Below, one piece after another: positions 38,400 through 47,826 of a stretch of 64,000 bases of DNA. This stretch comes from Algoriphagus sediminis. Its GTDB lineage: Bacteria; Bacteroidota; Bacteroidia; Cytophagales; Cyclobacteriaceae. Where the stretch lies: NCBI RefSeq assembly GCF_030403435.1, contig NZ_JAUEPH010000004.1:482759-546758 (forward strand). Reading direction: 5' to 3'. The translations under genes and the position numbers were made by a program. Below the pieces are notes generated by a model. That model searched no databases. It was not told the origin of the DNA and saw only the letters and a program-made list of their open reading frames with translations. Every line of letters begins with the position of its first letter. Within the stretch, counting starts at the first letter, position 1.

Positions 38400-39595
38400 T
38401 GAAAAAGCTCTTAATTTTTATAGTATTATTTTCTTACACTCAGTTTACTCATGCTCAGGACACTGTCAGGTATGAGCCAAACAAAATCAATAATTTCAGA
38501 ATAGTACCACTTCCGGCCATTGGATCAAATCCCGCCAATGGCTGGCTTTTTGGTGTTGCTCCATCAGCCACATGGAGAATGGGTGATCCCAAAACCACAC
38601 ACCTTTCTAACCTTGTTGGAAACTTTCTTTATACCACCAAAAGGCAGTGGATTTTCAGCTCAAGGAGTAATGTTTTCTTGAATGAGGACAAATGGATTCT
38701 TGTGGGTGATTGGAGGTATTTTATCACATCCCAACCGACCTTTGGATTAGGCAGCAGTACACCCAATGAGATAATGGAGAACCCAAATCAACCTGGGGTT
38801 TATTGGGGAGAGCAGCAAATGGACTTCTCTTGGGTGAGATTCTATGAAACCATTTTAAAAAGATTGGGAGATTCCAAATTTTACCTTGGGGTGGGATATC
38901 ATCTCGATATATTCTCAAAGGTGGATAACTTCGTTGGGGAAGAAATTCCAGCTGAATTCGAATTCATTCATGATGCCTATAATCAGTCAAAAGGTTTTGA
39001 TCTCGAAAAATATACCATCTCAGGAATCACTCTAAATGCAGTGATGGAAAATAGAGATGTGGCGGTATCTCCGTACGAAAAGAGTTTTGCCCTTATTTCT
39101 TTTAAAATCAATCCCTCATTTTTAGGTTCTGACCAATCATCCTCCACCCTACTTTTAGATTACAGGCATTACTTTCCATTGAACCCAAAAAGAAAGCGAC
39201 ATCTTATCGGAATCTGGGGACTGGGAAATTTTCTGGTTAGCGGTCAACTACCTTATATGGGATTGCCATCGATCGGGTATGATATGTTTGGGCGCTCTGG
39301 ACGTGGATATGCACAGGGCCGTTTCAGAGGTGAATCCATGGTCTATTCGGAGGTTGAATACAGATTCCCTTTACAAAGAACCAAGGATACATTCGGGGGA
39401 ACTGTATTTGTAAATGCAGCCTCATTTTCAAATAGAGACTTCAACGAGTCACTTTTCAACCAGTTAAACCCAGGATACGGAATCGGTCTCAGAGTTATGA
39501 TAAACAAAGAGAACCGAACCACCATTACAGCTGACTATGGCTTTGGCCAAAAAGGAAATTCCGGCTTCTACCTCAACATCAACGAATCTTTTTAA
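38399..39595 (+). CDS. Omp85-like (BamA/TamA barrel) protein without POTRA domains
   Basis: A 398-residue exported protein resembling the C-terminal barrel of Omp85 proteins only; the N-terminal POTRA repeats are absent. The loop-6-like block GRGYAQGRFRGESMVYSEVEYRF with the RGE/RFR pattern and the terminal GFGQKGNSGFYLNINESF support a 16-stranded barrel. Such short forms are found in Bacteroidota next to porins. The coupling to the OprP-like porin by a TGATG overlap suggests a joint function, perhaps linked to transport of a phosphorylated compound, but this is inference. Confidence 0.78.
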   Translation: MKKLLIFIVLFSYTQFTHAQDTVRYEPNKINNFRIVPLPAIGSNPANGWLFGVAPSATWRMGDPKTTHLSNLVGNFLYTTKRQWIFSSRSNVFLNEDKWILVGDWRYFITSQPTFGLGSSTPNEIMENPNQPGVYWGEQQMDFSWVRFYETILKRLGDSKFYLGVGYHLDIFSKVDNFVGEEIPAEFEFIHDAYNQSKGFDLEKYTISGITLNAVMENRDVAVSPYEKSFALISFKINPSFLGSDQSSSTLLLDYRHYFPLNPKRKRHLIGIWGLGNFLVSGQLPYMGLPSIGYDMFGRSGRGYAQGRFRGESMVYSEVEYRFPLQRTKDTFGGTVFVNAASFSNRDFNESLFNQLNPGYGIGLRVMINKENRTTITADYGFGQKGNSGFYLNINESF

Positions 39596-39705
39596 AGAAT
39601 AAGAACTTTAAAAAGTTGGTACATAAGAGATTTTTTAGCTAGAGCCAATTAATTCAATCATTATATCTTATAACTTTATCATCGAATTTTAAAATCAATT
39701 AAATC

Positions 39706-40179
39706 ATGAAGAAGCTTTTTACTTTTACTGCCTGTATTTTTCTTGGAATAGGGGCAAGCTTTGCGCAGCAAAGTCTGGATGATGAAATTACCTTGATCCA
39801 AAGTGCCTTTGGAATGGACAAAAAAATGATTGTAGATGCTTATATGGATTTGCCAGAAAGTGTCGCCTCAGGTTTTTGGGAGGTATACCAAAATTATGAA
39901 ACTCAACGTCAGTTGCTCTCAAGGGATCGAATAAAAATCATTAATGATTATATAGAAGGATACGATCAAATAGGAGAAGAAAAGGCTAATGAATTGGCGA
40001 CCAGAACACTTAGAAATGACTTGGCATTGAGTAAGCTTCATTCGAAGTATTACAAAAAATTTAAAAAAGTGACTTCAGCAAAGGATGCGGCTAAATTCCT
40101 ACAAATTGACACCTACATTCACAATACCATAAGGAATGCCATCCAGCAGGAGCTTCCATTTATTGACGAATTCAATTAA
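39706..40179 (+). CDS. Small secreted helical protein, unknown function
   Basis: A 157-residue exported protein (signal peptide ending SFAQ). The mature part is mostly predicted alpha-helix with many charged residues (IKIINDYIEGYDQIGEEKANEL, LSKLHSKYYKKFKKV). It resembles periplasmic Spy/CpxP-like helical proteins in outline, but the LTxxQ signature is missing. It is the first gene after a 110-nt gap in the envelope run and lies 15 nt before a DUF4136 lipoprotein. Confidence 0.62.
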   Translation: MKKLFTFTACIFLGIGASFAQQSLDDEITLIQSAFGMDKKMIVDAYMDLPESVASGFWEVYQNYETQRQLLSRDRIKIINDYIEGYDQIGEEKANELATRTLRNDLALSKLHSKYYKKFKKVTSAKDAAKFLQIDTYIHNTIRNAIQQELPFIDEFN

Positions 40180-40194
40180 TATAAACCAATAAGT

Positions 40195-40839
40195 ATGAAA
40201 ACTATTTACCGACTATTCGTACTCGGCCTTTTTACCTGGACGATTATATCATGTGTCCCAAATGGTGCAGAGTACGTAGATGAACTTGATATCGTCTATA
40301 CAAATCATGATCAAACTTATGATTTCCAATCAAAGGGCACCTTTGCCCTTCCAGACAAAGTAATCAAAATTGACTTTGAAAACGCTCCAGATGATCCAGA
40401 TTGGGAACCTGAGTTCGTTGACCCAGTTTACGCAAATGCTATCCTCGAGACTACTCGGACAAACATGCGAAACCTGGGATATACCGAAGTGGATAAAAGT
40501 GCAAACCCTGACCTTATTATTCTTGCCTCTGCCTTACAAACCGATCAAATTTTTTATTACTATGATTGGTGGTACTGGCAGTGGTGGTATCCAGGATGGG
40601 GTCCAGGATGGGGCTGGTGGTATCCAGGGTACTACCCACCACAGGTAGGACGTATCCGTACTGGCTCTGTCTTTTTACAGATGACCGACCCTAACAATCA
40701 GTCCCCAACGGATAAAATCCCTGTGGTTTGGTCAGGAGTGATAAATGGTCTTTTTGAAGGAAGCGATAATTCCATCAATCAGCGAATTACTACTACAATT
40801 AATCAAGCATTCGATCAGTCACCATATCTAGCCAAATAA
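40195..40839 (+). CDS. DUF4136 lipoprotein with Trp/Tyr/Gly-rich loop
   Basis: A 214-residue lipoprotein (lipobox IISC, Cys20). DUF4136 features are the DFQSKGTFALP start, the NMRNLGYTEVDKSANPDLII block and the terminal helix with FDQSPYLAK. An unusual segment of about 25 residues at 124-148 is built almost only of Trp, Tyr, Gly and Pro. DUF4136 proteins are exported and of unknown activity. It precedes a barrel gene by 3 nt. Confidence 0.82.
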   Translation: MKTIYRLFVLGLFTWTIISCVPNGAEYVDELDIVYTNHDQTYDFQSKGTFALPDKVIKIDFENAPDDPDWEPEFVDPVYANAILETTRTNMRNLGYTEVDKSANPDLIILASALQTDQIFYYYDWWYWQWWYPGWGPGWGWWYPGYYPPQVGRIRTGSVFLQMTDPNNQSPTDKIPVVWSGVINGLFEGSDNSINQRITTTINQAFDQSPYLAK

Positions 40840-40842
40840 GTC

Positions 40843-41436
40843 ATGAAAAAGCAACTAATTGTATTTGCCATAATTTGTATGACCCTGGCCGGAACAGCTC
40901 AGGCTCAACAATCTATTTTCTCGCTAAACTATGCTATTAGTGTACCTTTAGGTAATACTTCCAATTATATAGATCAGACCAGTGGAAGAGGTTTTATTCT
41001 TGAATATCAAAAATTCATCAATAAGAATTGGGCCATAGGTGGAGAGTTTGGTCATGCCACATTTTACAAACGAGAAGAAAATAAGGTCTATACTGAAGGC
41101 TCAGCTTCGCTTTCAGGTATTCAGTACAGATACCAATATGAATGGCCAATTTTTCTAACCGCCAATTACTATGTACTCACTGGAGATAAAATCAGACCCT
41201 ATTTTGGTCTAGGTGTGGGTACAATCGCACATGACAGAAGGATTGACATGGGGATCTTCACCGATCAGAACACCCATTGGCAATTCGCTATTCGGCCAGA
41301 AGTAGGTTTGTTATACAAGCCTACATACAATACTGGATTTAAATTAGGGGTGAAGTATTATAATTCCTTCGAATCATCTGACCTGGCGGGGCAGTCAAAC
41401 CTTGGAATAAATGTAGGGATTGTATTTATGAATTAA
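40843..41436 (+). CDS. Outer-membrane beta-barrel protein
   Basis: A 197-residue exported small barrel (signal ending AQAQ). Blocks such as WAIGGEFGHATF, RPYFGLGVGTIA and TGFKLGVKYYNSF show the strand pattern of eight-stranded OmpA-N/OmpX-like barrels; it ends LGINVGIVFMN. Co-transcribed with the two preceding genes and ends at a strong terminator. Confidence 0.77.
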   Translation: MKKQLIVFAIICMTLAGTAQAQQSIFSLNYAISVPLGNTSNYIDQTSGRGFILEYQKFINKNWAIGGEFGHATFYKREENKVYTEGSASLSGIQYRYQYEWPIFLTANYYVLTGDKIRPYFGLGVGTIAHDRRIDMGIFTDQNTHWQFAIRPEVGLLYKPTYNTGFKLGVKYYNSFESSDLAGQSNLGINVGIVFMN

Positions 41437-41463
41437 TTCTTTGCAATTAAAATTCAAGACCAG

Positions 41464-41508
41464 CCGAATAGGATCAATGAAATCATTGATCCTATTCGGT
41501 TTTTTTTC
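41464..41508 (+). terminator. Strong terminator with 17-bp stem
   Basis: Perfect inverted repeat 41464-41480 / 41483-41499 followed by a run of nine T (with CTT), 27 nt after the barrel gene's stop. Confidence 0.93.
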
Positions 41509-41563
41509 TTAGAGTTTTTTAACTGAGCATAGCTATCAGATCAAAAAAATGTAGATACTGCAT

Positions 41564-41571
41564 TATTTTTG
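41564..41571 (+). promoter_or_regulatory. Candidate -7 box of the second DUF4136 gene
   Basis: Exact TAttTTTG between the terminator and the gene at 41651. The start codon is 80 nt away, and no TTG lies at the -33 distance; a weaker TAacTTGa nearer the gene is an alternative. Confidence 0.35.
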
Positions 41572-41650
41572 TTAGCAAATTGCTGCGGTTGTTTGACAGT
41601 CTCGGTTAATTATTAACTTGAGGAGGTTTTAATTCAGTTTTACACTAAGT

Positions 41651-42187
41651 ATGGTAAAAAAATATCTTGTTGCACTTGCTATTGCGGTATTTGCCGCTGC
41701 ATGTGGGTCTACGGAGAAGCTAAGTGACCAGTATTCGGGATTTGATCTAGGTAACTATAAAAACTATGATTTTTTTGAAATCACTGGACCTGAAAATCCA
41801 GAACCTGGATTTGAAGAAAATATTAAATTCCTTGAATCAGAGATTTCAGAAGCGTTGGCATCCAGGGGACTAAGTCAATCCAGCGATAAACCAGAGCTCA
41901 AACTAAATTTAGGCATCGTTGTAGAAGATAAAGTTCAAACCAGAACCACCAGTTTAGCTACCGATCCATTTATGTATAGTGGACAACGGTCCTATACTTG
42001 GGAAAGTAGAGAAGTACCAGTGAACACTTATAAAGAAGGAACTCTGACCATGCATATAGTAGATGCTGCAACAAATACAGTGGTTTGGGCAGGGACTGCC
42101 TCGAGAGTTTTACCAAAGAAAAATGAAAAGAAGCAGAAAGCCGCTCAAGAGGCAGTGGCTGAGCTTTTCGAACAAATAGACAATTAA
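41651..42187 (+). CDS. DUF4136 lipoprotein
   Basis: A 178-residue lipoprotein with lipobox AAAC (Cys17) and a complete DUF4136 domain: the SGFDLGNYKNYDFF start, the helix with SEISEALASRGL, a strand block KPELKLNLGIV and the Tyr/Val-rich TYTWESREVP part, then TLTMHIVDAATNTVVWAGTASR. Function unknown. It precedes a related lipoprotein by 17 nt. Confidence 0.87.
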   Translation: MVKKYLVALAIAVFAAACGSTEKLSDQYSGFDLGNYKNYDFFEITGPENPEPGFEENIKFLESEISEALASRGLSQSSDKPELKLNLGIVVEDKVQTRTTSLATDPFMYSGQRSYTWESREVPVNTYKEGTLTMHIVDAATNTVVWAGTASRVLPKKNEKKQKAAQEAVAELFEQIDN

Positions 42188-42204
42188 ATTTTCCTAAAAA
42201 TCAA

Positions 42205-42843
42205 ATGAAAAAAACTAATCTATTCTTAATTGCGATAATTCTTTTTGCAATCGCATCTTGTTCTCCAAGTACAAAAATTTTAGGTTCTTGGACTTCACCA
42301 AGTACACCTACAGAGGGTTATAGTAGCCTTTTTGTGACTGCAATCACTGAAAACATCGTTAATCGGAGTGTAATTGAAAACGATCTCGACGCCATTTTGA
42401 ATGCAAGAGATGTGGAGGCGCAGAGTAGTTTTGATATAATCCCAGCAGGATATAAAGCTAGTGAGGGGGACAAAGAAAGAATACTTTCTGAGATAAAATC
42501 CACAGGGGCAGAAGCAGTTCTAACTGTCGCATTACTTGATCAAACCTCTGAAACTCGATATGTTCCAGGAACGACCATGTACTCGCCTATGGGTTACGGT
42601 GGTTACTATGGAAGGTTCTACGGCTATTATTCATATTATAATCCAGTCATGTATGATCCAGGATACTACACTACAGACAAGAATTTCTACATTGAAATCA
42701 ACCTCTATGATGTAAATACCGAAGAATTGGTTTGGTCGGCACAGTCTGAAACAACCAATCCCTCTTCCATAGAGTCATTTTCAGCTGCATTCTCCGAAAT
42801 CGTTGTAGGTCAAATGCTTAAAGATGGGGTGATTGTGAAATAA
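42205..42843 (+). CDS. Lipoprotein related to the DUF4136 group, Tyr/Gly-rich loop
   Basis: A 212-residue lipoprotein (lipobox IASC, Cys19). The mature part has the same strand-helix outline as its DUF4136 neighbours (ILGSWTSPSTP, then EILSEIKSTGAEAVLTVALLD, FYIEINLYDVNTEELVWSAQSETTNP). A loop at about 130-155 is made mostly of Tyr, Gly, Pro and Met. The exact family is not certain. It ends 17 nt before a bidirectional terminator. Confidence 0.72.
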   Translation: MKKTNLFLIAIILFAIASCSPSTKILGSWTSPSTPTEGYSSLFVTAITENIVNRSVIENDLDAILNARDVEAQSSFDIIPAGYKASEGDKERILSEIKSTGAEAVLTVALLDQTSETRYVPGTTMYSPMGYGGYYGRFYGYYSYYNPVMYDPGYYTTDKNFYIEINLYDVNTEELVWSAQSETTNPSSIESFSAAFSEIVVGQMLKDGVIVK

Positions 42844-42865
42844 GTCACTCACATCGAATAAAAAA

Positions 42866-42892
42866 AGCCATCCTGAAAAGATCAGGATGGCT
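42866..42892. terminator. Bidirectional terminator
   Basis: Eleven-base-pair stem AGCCATCCTGA/TCAGGATGGCT with an AAAGA loop, A-run on the left and T-run on the right; serves the lipoprotein gene and the convergent ppc gene. Confidence 0.92.
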
Positions 42893-42896
42893 TTTT

Positions 42897-45431
42897 TTAT
42901 GCCGCATTTCTTGCGGCATTTATAATCCCAAACATACTCCGCAAAATTAGCTTTTGCATGATCTTATCCTGCTTTCCGCTTTCCAGCATTTTTTGAATGG
43001 CAAATTGCTGGATCGTAATTAGGGGAAGTACAATTTTCTCACGGATCTCAATAGACCTGGCACTGACCTGATTATCGGCCATTAGCTTCTCTTCACCTGT
43101 TACATCTAGAAGCATATCAATGGAAAGCTCATATTCATCAAACATCATCTTCCAAAATTTACCATACTCCTTACTCTTTGCGAGGTAAGATGTGGCTTGA
43201 TAAAAGCATTTTTTTAATGACTGCATGGAATTTCCCAAAAGAGCTCTAAAGAAAAGACTATCGCTATAAAGCTCTTGTACCTCACTTAATCTTCCCTCTT
43301 TTTCTAATTCCTGAATTGCTGTTCCTACTCCATAGAACCCAGGAATATTTTGCTTCATTTGAGCCCATGACCCAACAAATGGGATAGCTCGAAGATCTTC
43401 AAACTTCAACCCTTCCCCCTTACCTCTTTTGAGGGGACGGGAACCGATGTTGGTCATTCCAAAGAATTTAAGCGGTGTCACATACTCCAGGTATGGAACG
43501 AACTTTGGGTCATTTTTGAAATCTTTATAATGCTCATAAGCTTTATCCGCGAGCTCCTGAATCAATTTTCTTTGCTTCTCATTCAAGTTTCTTTCTTCAT
43601 CAGAGTAGAGATGATTCTCCATTCCAGCGCTAAGGAGCTGTTCATAATTGTAAATACATGCCACCCGCTTACCGTAGTTCGATGAAATCGTTTGACCCTG
43701 AATAGTCACCTGTATTTCGGCATTTTCTACCTGATTGCCCATGGAGGCGTAGAAATTATGCATATTTCCACCACCCCGTGCAGGAGGCCCTCCTCTCCCA
43801 TCAAAAAACACCACTTCAATTCCATATTGCCTTGATACCCTAGTTAATTCTTCCTTGGCTCGAAGTATGGACCAATTTGCAGTCAGATATCCTCCATCTT
43901 TGGTTCCATCTGAGAACCCGAGCATGATGGTTTGCTTATTTTTTCGCTTGGTCAAATGATCCTTATAGGGATCAAACTCATAGAGAAAGCGCATGATTTC
44001 AGGTGCCGCTTCCAGATCATCTATGGTCTCAAAAAGAGGAACTATATCCAAGGGTAATGGCGCGGCCTCCTTTGCCAGAATTAGTCGATTGAGTTGGAAA
44101 ACTTCTAAAATATGCTTTGCCGACTGGCTATTCGAGATTATGTATCGATGCAAAACATCTTCCCCATTCCTATTCTGAACCTCTGCAATACTTTGAATAG
44201 ATTTCAACATTTCCACATGAAATTCATCCTGAAAATCTTCTACTGCAGGAAGTGCCTTAAGGCTAAAAATCTGCTCAATCTGCTGTTCCTCTGTCTCTCC
44301 CCACTCCATACCGAGGAGTGAAAAGGCTTCATTCCAAAGGGAATCATGCTTACGACTATCTTGCCGCATGTCCATATGCGCAAAATGAAACCCGAAAATT
44401 CTGACTTTCAAAATAAACTCATCCAGAATCTCCAGAAACAAACCATTATGATGTTCAACGAGAACTTTTCGGGCTGAAAGAAGATCCTCAAGCAATTGCT
44501 CCTTTGAGGTATAAACCTCAGCCTCCTCGAAAAGAGTACTGTAAATTCCCTTTTCAATCTTGGTGACTATTTCAGCGACATGCTGGAAGGTTAGCCTCCT
44601 TCGAATGATTCGCATGTCTCGGTAATAACACCTTAAAATCCACTTTTTAAGTCTCTCTGCAACCTGTATGGTGGTTTCATGAGTTACAAATGGATTGCCA
44701 TCTCTATCCCCTCCCGGCCAAAACCCAATTTTCAACAGACCTGGATTTTCCCACAAATGAAGAGGTTGGTCCAACTGAGTCAAAAGACGGGTCATGATAT
44801 CTGAAATGCTTTGATAAAAAACATTTTCCAAGTACCAGATCAAACTCACCGCTTCTGAGTAGGGAGTAGGTTTTTTTCTATTGATAAAAGGGGTTTTACC
44901 TAACTGCTGAAGATAAAGGTCAATACTCCCCAAATCATCTCTTCTGATGGCATGTTCCAGGTCCGTTATAATACTCAGGACGTTTCCCGGATAAAATTGG
45001 GTCGGGTGGGCAGTCAGTGTCAATCGCACAGAGAAAGATTTTAGTTTTTCAATGAGCTCATCCCTCTTTTTATCGTTATCCACCCGATTTATAAGTGCTT
45101 TTATTGAACCCTTTCCATTGAGGTCATTGATTTTTTCATAGGCAGAATCTTCGATGGAATCAAAAAGAACCACTTGTCTTTCCACATATTGAATCATCTG
45201 AAAGAGTAATTGATACCTTTCTTCTTCGGAATTATTTGGCATTAATTCATCAAAAAATACGGATAGGATTTCTTTTGGGCTTTGGCCTTTTTCAAAACCC
45301 TCTTCACAATGTGTTCCCAAAATAGGTAAAAGTGTTCCTGTCCGGTAAATGTCATCAAAAGGAAGGTCCAAAAATAAACTATTGTAAATAGTAAATCTTT
45401 TGGCTACTTCTGTATCATAAGTTTTTATCAT
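42897..45431 (-). CDS. ppc: Phosphoenolpyruvate carboxylase
   Basis: Adds bicarbonate to PEP to make oxaloacetate, refilling the TCA cycle. Key sites are in order: LTAHPTQ with the catalytic His, FWPGGDRDGNPFV, GFSDGTKDGGYL, FFDGRGGPPARGGGN and the C-terminal NAARNAA, all typical. The ATG at 45431 (MIKTYDTEVAKRF) gives 844 residues, a little shorter than the E. coli enzyme (883). A TTG at 45449 is a weaker alternative. It is a single-gene unit sharing a terminator with the lipoprotein gene to its right on the map's left side. Confidence 0.96.
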   Translation of the reverse strand: MIKTYDTEVAKRFTIYNSLFLDLPFDDIYRTGTLLPILGTHCEEGFEKGQSPKEILSVFFDELMPNNSEEERYQLLFQMIQYVERQVVLFDSIEDSAYEKINDLNGKGSIKALINRVDNDKKRDELIEKLKSFSVRLTLTAHPTQFYPGNVLSIITDLEHAIRRDDLGSIDLYLQQLGKTPFINRKKPTPYSEAVSLIWYLENVFYQSISDIMTRLLTQLDQPLHLWENPGLLKIGFWPGGDRDGNPFVTHETTIQVAERLKKWILRCYYRDMRIIRRRLTFQHVAEIVTKIEKGIYSTLFEEAEVYTSKEQLLEDLLSARKVLVEHHNGLFLEILDEFILKVRIFGFHFAHMDMRQDSRKHDSLWNEAFSLLGMEWGETEEQQIEQIFSLKALPAVEDFQDEFHVEMLKSIQSIAEVQNRNGEDVLHRYIISNSQSAKHILEVFQLNRLILAKEAAPLPLDIVPLFETIDDLEAAPEIMRFLYEFDPYKDHLTKRKNKQTIMLGFSDGTKDGGYLTANWSILRAKEELTRVSRQYGIEVVFFDGRGGPPARGGGNMHNFYASMGNQVENAEIQVTIQGQTISSNYGKRVACIYNYEQLLSAGMENHLYSDEERNLNEKQRKLIQELADKAYEHYKDFKNDPKFVPYLEYVTPLKFFGMTNIGSRPLKRGKGEGLKFEDLRAIPFVGSWAQMKQNIPGFYGVGTAIQELEKEGRLSEVQELYSDSLFFRALLGNSMQSLKKCFYQATSYLAKSKEYGKFWKMMFDEYELSIDMLLDVTGEEKLMADNQVSARSIEIREKIVLPLITIQQFAIQKMLESGKQDKIMQKLILRSMFGIINAARNAA

Positions 45432-45577
45432 CAGCTCAAAATGTTTCAAAGTTTAAATTAGCTATTTTTCTTTTTAATCTTTTGATCGTTACCAATTCTG
45501 CAAAAATGAAGTCACATTTATCCTTTTTTGTTAATTAAATTCTGATTTCCTTCAGCCAGATATTCTAATTTCACAAA

Positions 45578-46711
45578 ATGAAAATACCATCTTGCATTAT
45601 CGCAATCCTCATCTTTTTAAGCGCATGCGATAAACCAATCACAAAAAATATGGAAAAGGAAGAATCCCCTAACTACACATTTTTGGTAGGAACCTATCCT
45701 GAAAATCCATCCCAAGGAATTTGCAAGCTTTACTTTTCACCCGGATCTAACATTTTGGAAGTCTCTCTTTTGAAAGACTCGATAAGCAATCCTTCATTCA
45801 TTTTGGCAAACAAGGCAAATAACAGAGCCTTCTCAGTAGAAGAGGTAGCTTCAGAACAGGGAGGAAATGTTGTAATGTTTGAGATGGGCACTTCATTTCA
45901 AACCCTGAGCAGTGATCCGACTTTTGGAGATCATCCATGCTACTTAGCCCTTTCTCCGGATGAGAAATGGCTTGTCGTTGGAAACTATTCCGGGGGGAAT
46001 TTTAGCCTTTTTTCCATCAGCCCTGACTCTCTGACCCATATCCAGACAGTTTCACATTCGGGAGAAAGCGTGAATAAAGCAAGACAGGAATCAGCTCATG
46101 TTCACAGCACAGTTTTTTCTCCGGATGGCTCTTATTTGATGGTTATGGATTTAGGAACGGATAAGGTATACCAATATCAATTCGATCCGTTAAATGACAG
46201 CCCCTTAAGCTTAACCCAAGAAATAGAAATGACTCCTGGAGATGGGCCCAGGCATGGTGTTTTCTCACCATCCGGAAATGAATTTGCGATTCTTCAGGAG
46301 CTATCGGGTTTTGTAAATATTTACTCTTTCGATGATGGTAAGATGGTACTGAGACAAAGGGAAAGCATTGTGGATGAAAACTTTACCGGAGAGCATGGAG
46401 CTGCAGAAATTCGTTACTCGCCTGACGGCCAAAATATTTACACGTCGAATCGTGGAGACGATAATTCCATTGCAGTTTTTAGGAGGGATTCAAATGGAAA
46501 TTTCAAAAGAATTCAGATAGTAGAATCGGGAGGAATCAAACCTAGAAATTTCATTGTGACTTCAGATGGAAAATACCTGCTCTCAGCTCATGAAACCAGT
46601 AATGACATCGTCGTTTTTGAAAGAAACCCAGAATCGGGTGAGTTACTTCAAACTGATCTCAAAACAGAGGTGAATAGTCCTGTATACCTGTTTGAAATTT
46701 CAGGCAATTAA
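45578..46711 (+). CDS. Lactonase-family beta-propeller lipoprotein (6-phosphogluconolactonase-like)
   Basis: A 377-residue seven-bladed propeller of the YbhE/Pgl type. The lipobox LSAC (Cys17) puts it in the envelope, unlike the cytosolic Pgl of E. coli. Recurrent blade motifs are visible: YLALSPDEKWLVVGNYSGGN, HSTVFSPDGSYLMVMDLGTDK, HGVFSPSGNEF, RYSPDGQNIYTSNRGDD and NFIVTSDGKYLLSAHE. The family includes true lactonases and proteins of other function; exported forms are common in this phylum and their substrate is unknown. Its TAA stop is interlocked with that of the opposite-strand menC gene. Confidence 0.87.
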   Translation: MKIPSCIIAILIFLSACDKPITKNMEKEESPNYTFLVGTYPENPSQGICKLYFSPGSNILEVSLLKDSISNPSFILANKANNRAFSVEEVASEQGGNVVMFEMGTSFQTLSSDPTFGDHPCYLALSPDEKWLVVGNYSGGNFSLFSISPDSLTHIQTVSHSGESVNKARQESAHVHSTVFSPDGSYLMVMDLGTDKVYQYQFDPLNDSPLSLTQEIEMTPGDGPRHGVFSPSGNEFAILQELSGFVNIYSFDDGKMVLRQRESIVDENFTGEHGAAEIRYSPDGQNIYTSNRGDDNSIAVFRRDSNGNFKRIQIVESGGIKPRNFIVTSDGKYLLSAHETSNDIVVFERNPESGELLQTDLKTEVNSPVYLFEISGN

Positions 46712-47787
46712 AAAGGGTTTTCCCATCCTAACTCTTGGCGATACCTTAATTTTCCACCGGATATATCAAGTGGTGAACGAAGATTATTATGGTACAATTG
46801 ACCAGTTCCTAAGCCTTGAGGAATTTTAGGGTGAAAGGAAGATGTCAATTGAGCGATGGCATTCAGCCCAATGTTGCTTTCAAGAGCAGAGGTCATCCAC
46901 CATCCAATGTTTCGACTTTCAGCTTCAGCTATCCACTGTCTGGTCTGAAAAATTCCTCCAACCAAAGTAGGCTTAAGAATTATATATTGAGGATTAATTT
47001 CATCCAGAAGCTGGGCTTTGTCTTTGGAACCAATCAGTTCCTCATCCAAGGCGATGGCAACCGGCGTATTTTCACAAAGCTTTGACATTTCACTTATTTG
47101 GCCTGTCATAATTGGCTGCTCAATGCTATGGAGATCAAATTTCGCTAATTGCTCAAGCTTGCTTAAGGCATCATCAGGAGAGAACGCCCCATTGGCGTCT
47201 ACCCTTAAGGTAATCTCTGAAGCATCAAATCTCTCGCGAATAAAACCCAGCAATTTCAGCTCCTGCTGAAAATCAATTGCTCCAATTTTCATTTTTATGC
47301 AAGTGAATCCTTGACCCAATTTTTCCTTGATTTGTTTCAGCATAAAATCCTCAGACCCCATCCAAATGAGTCCATTTATCGGAATTTCTTTGGAATGCTC
47401 GAATAGGTCATTCTCCATATATTTTCTGACTCCACCATTGATGGAATCTAGAACTACCATCTCTACTCCGAAACGTATACTTGGAAGATCATTAGGAATT
47501 AAATCTTGAATCAGATTCAGTACTTCAACTTCATCGGCGGGCCAAACTATTTCTGAAATACGTTCCAAATATCCATTGAGAATTTGCTCAAAATCAGACC
47601 TGAAATCTATACTCAAACCAATTAATGGTGCAGCCTCACCCCAACCAAATATACCCGTTTTGGGATTGTATGCTTTTATCCAATAAACATCCCTCTCCCT
47701 CAAAACTCCCCTTGAAGTCCCGGCATCAAATGTGAACTTTAAGGTTCTCTTCTTATACGAAAACTCCAGCACAGAATTTTGACTCAT
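46708..47787 (-). CDS. menC: o-Succinylbenzoate synthase
   Basis: Enolase-superfamily enzyme of menaquinone synthesis that dehydrates SHCHC to o-succinylbenzoate. The catalytic lysines and metal ligands appear in order: CIKMKIG, LRVDANGAF, HSIEQP, ALDEEL, YIILKPTLVGG and TSALESNIGL. The 359-residue length is normal. Enolase relatives such as dipeptide epimerases have similar motifs; TSALESNIGL and the overall pattern support MenC. Other men genes are not in this window. Confidence 0.88.
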   Translation of the reverse strand: MSQNSVLEFSYKKRTLKFTFDAGTSRGVLRERDVYWIKAYNPKTGIFGWGEAAPLIGLSIDFRSDFEQILNGYLERISEIVWPADEVEVLNLIQDLIPNDLPSIRFGVEMVVLDSINGGVRKYMENDLFEHSKEIPINGLIWMGSEDFMLKQIKEKLGQGFTCIKMKIGAIDFQQELKLLGFIRERFDASEITLRVDANGAFSPDDALSKLEQLAKFDLHSIEQPIMTGQISEMSKLCENTPVAIALDEELIGSKDKAQLLDEINPQYIILKPTLVGGIFQTRQWIAEAESRNIGWWMTSALESNIGLNAIAQLTSSFHPKIPQGLGTGQLYHNNLRSPLDISGGKLRYRQELGWENPF

Positions 47788-47826
47788 GATTGTAAATGGT
47801 TTTTAGGCTGATCCATCCTTGAGGGA

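Noticed and set aside
40370..40648. Plus-strand frame of 92 codons in another frame of the DUF4136 gene
   Set aside because: Shadow of the Trp/Tyr-rich coding part; it has no start context and no conserved feature.
42901..42920. Hairpin GCCGCA/TGCGGC near the 3' end of ppc
   Set aside because: It lies in the coding sequence for the conserved terminal NAARNAA; the true terminator is at 42866-42892.
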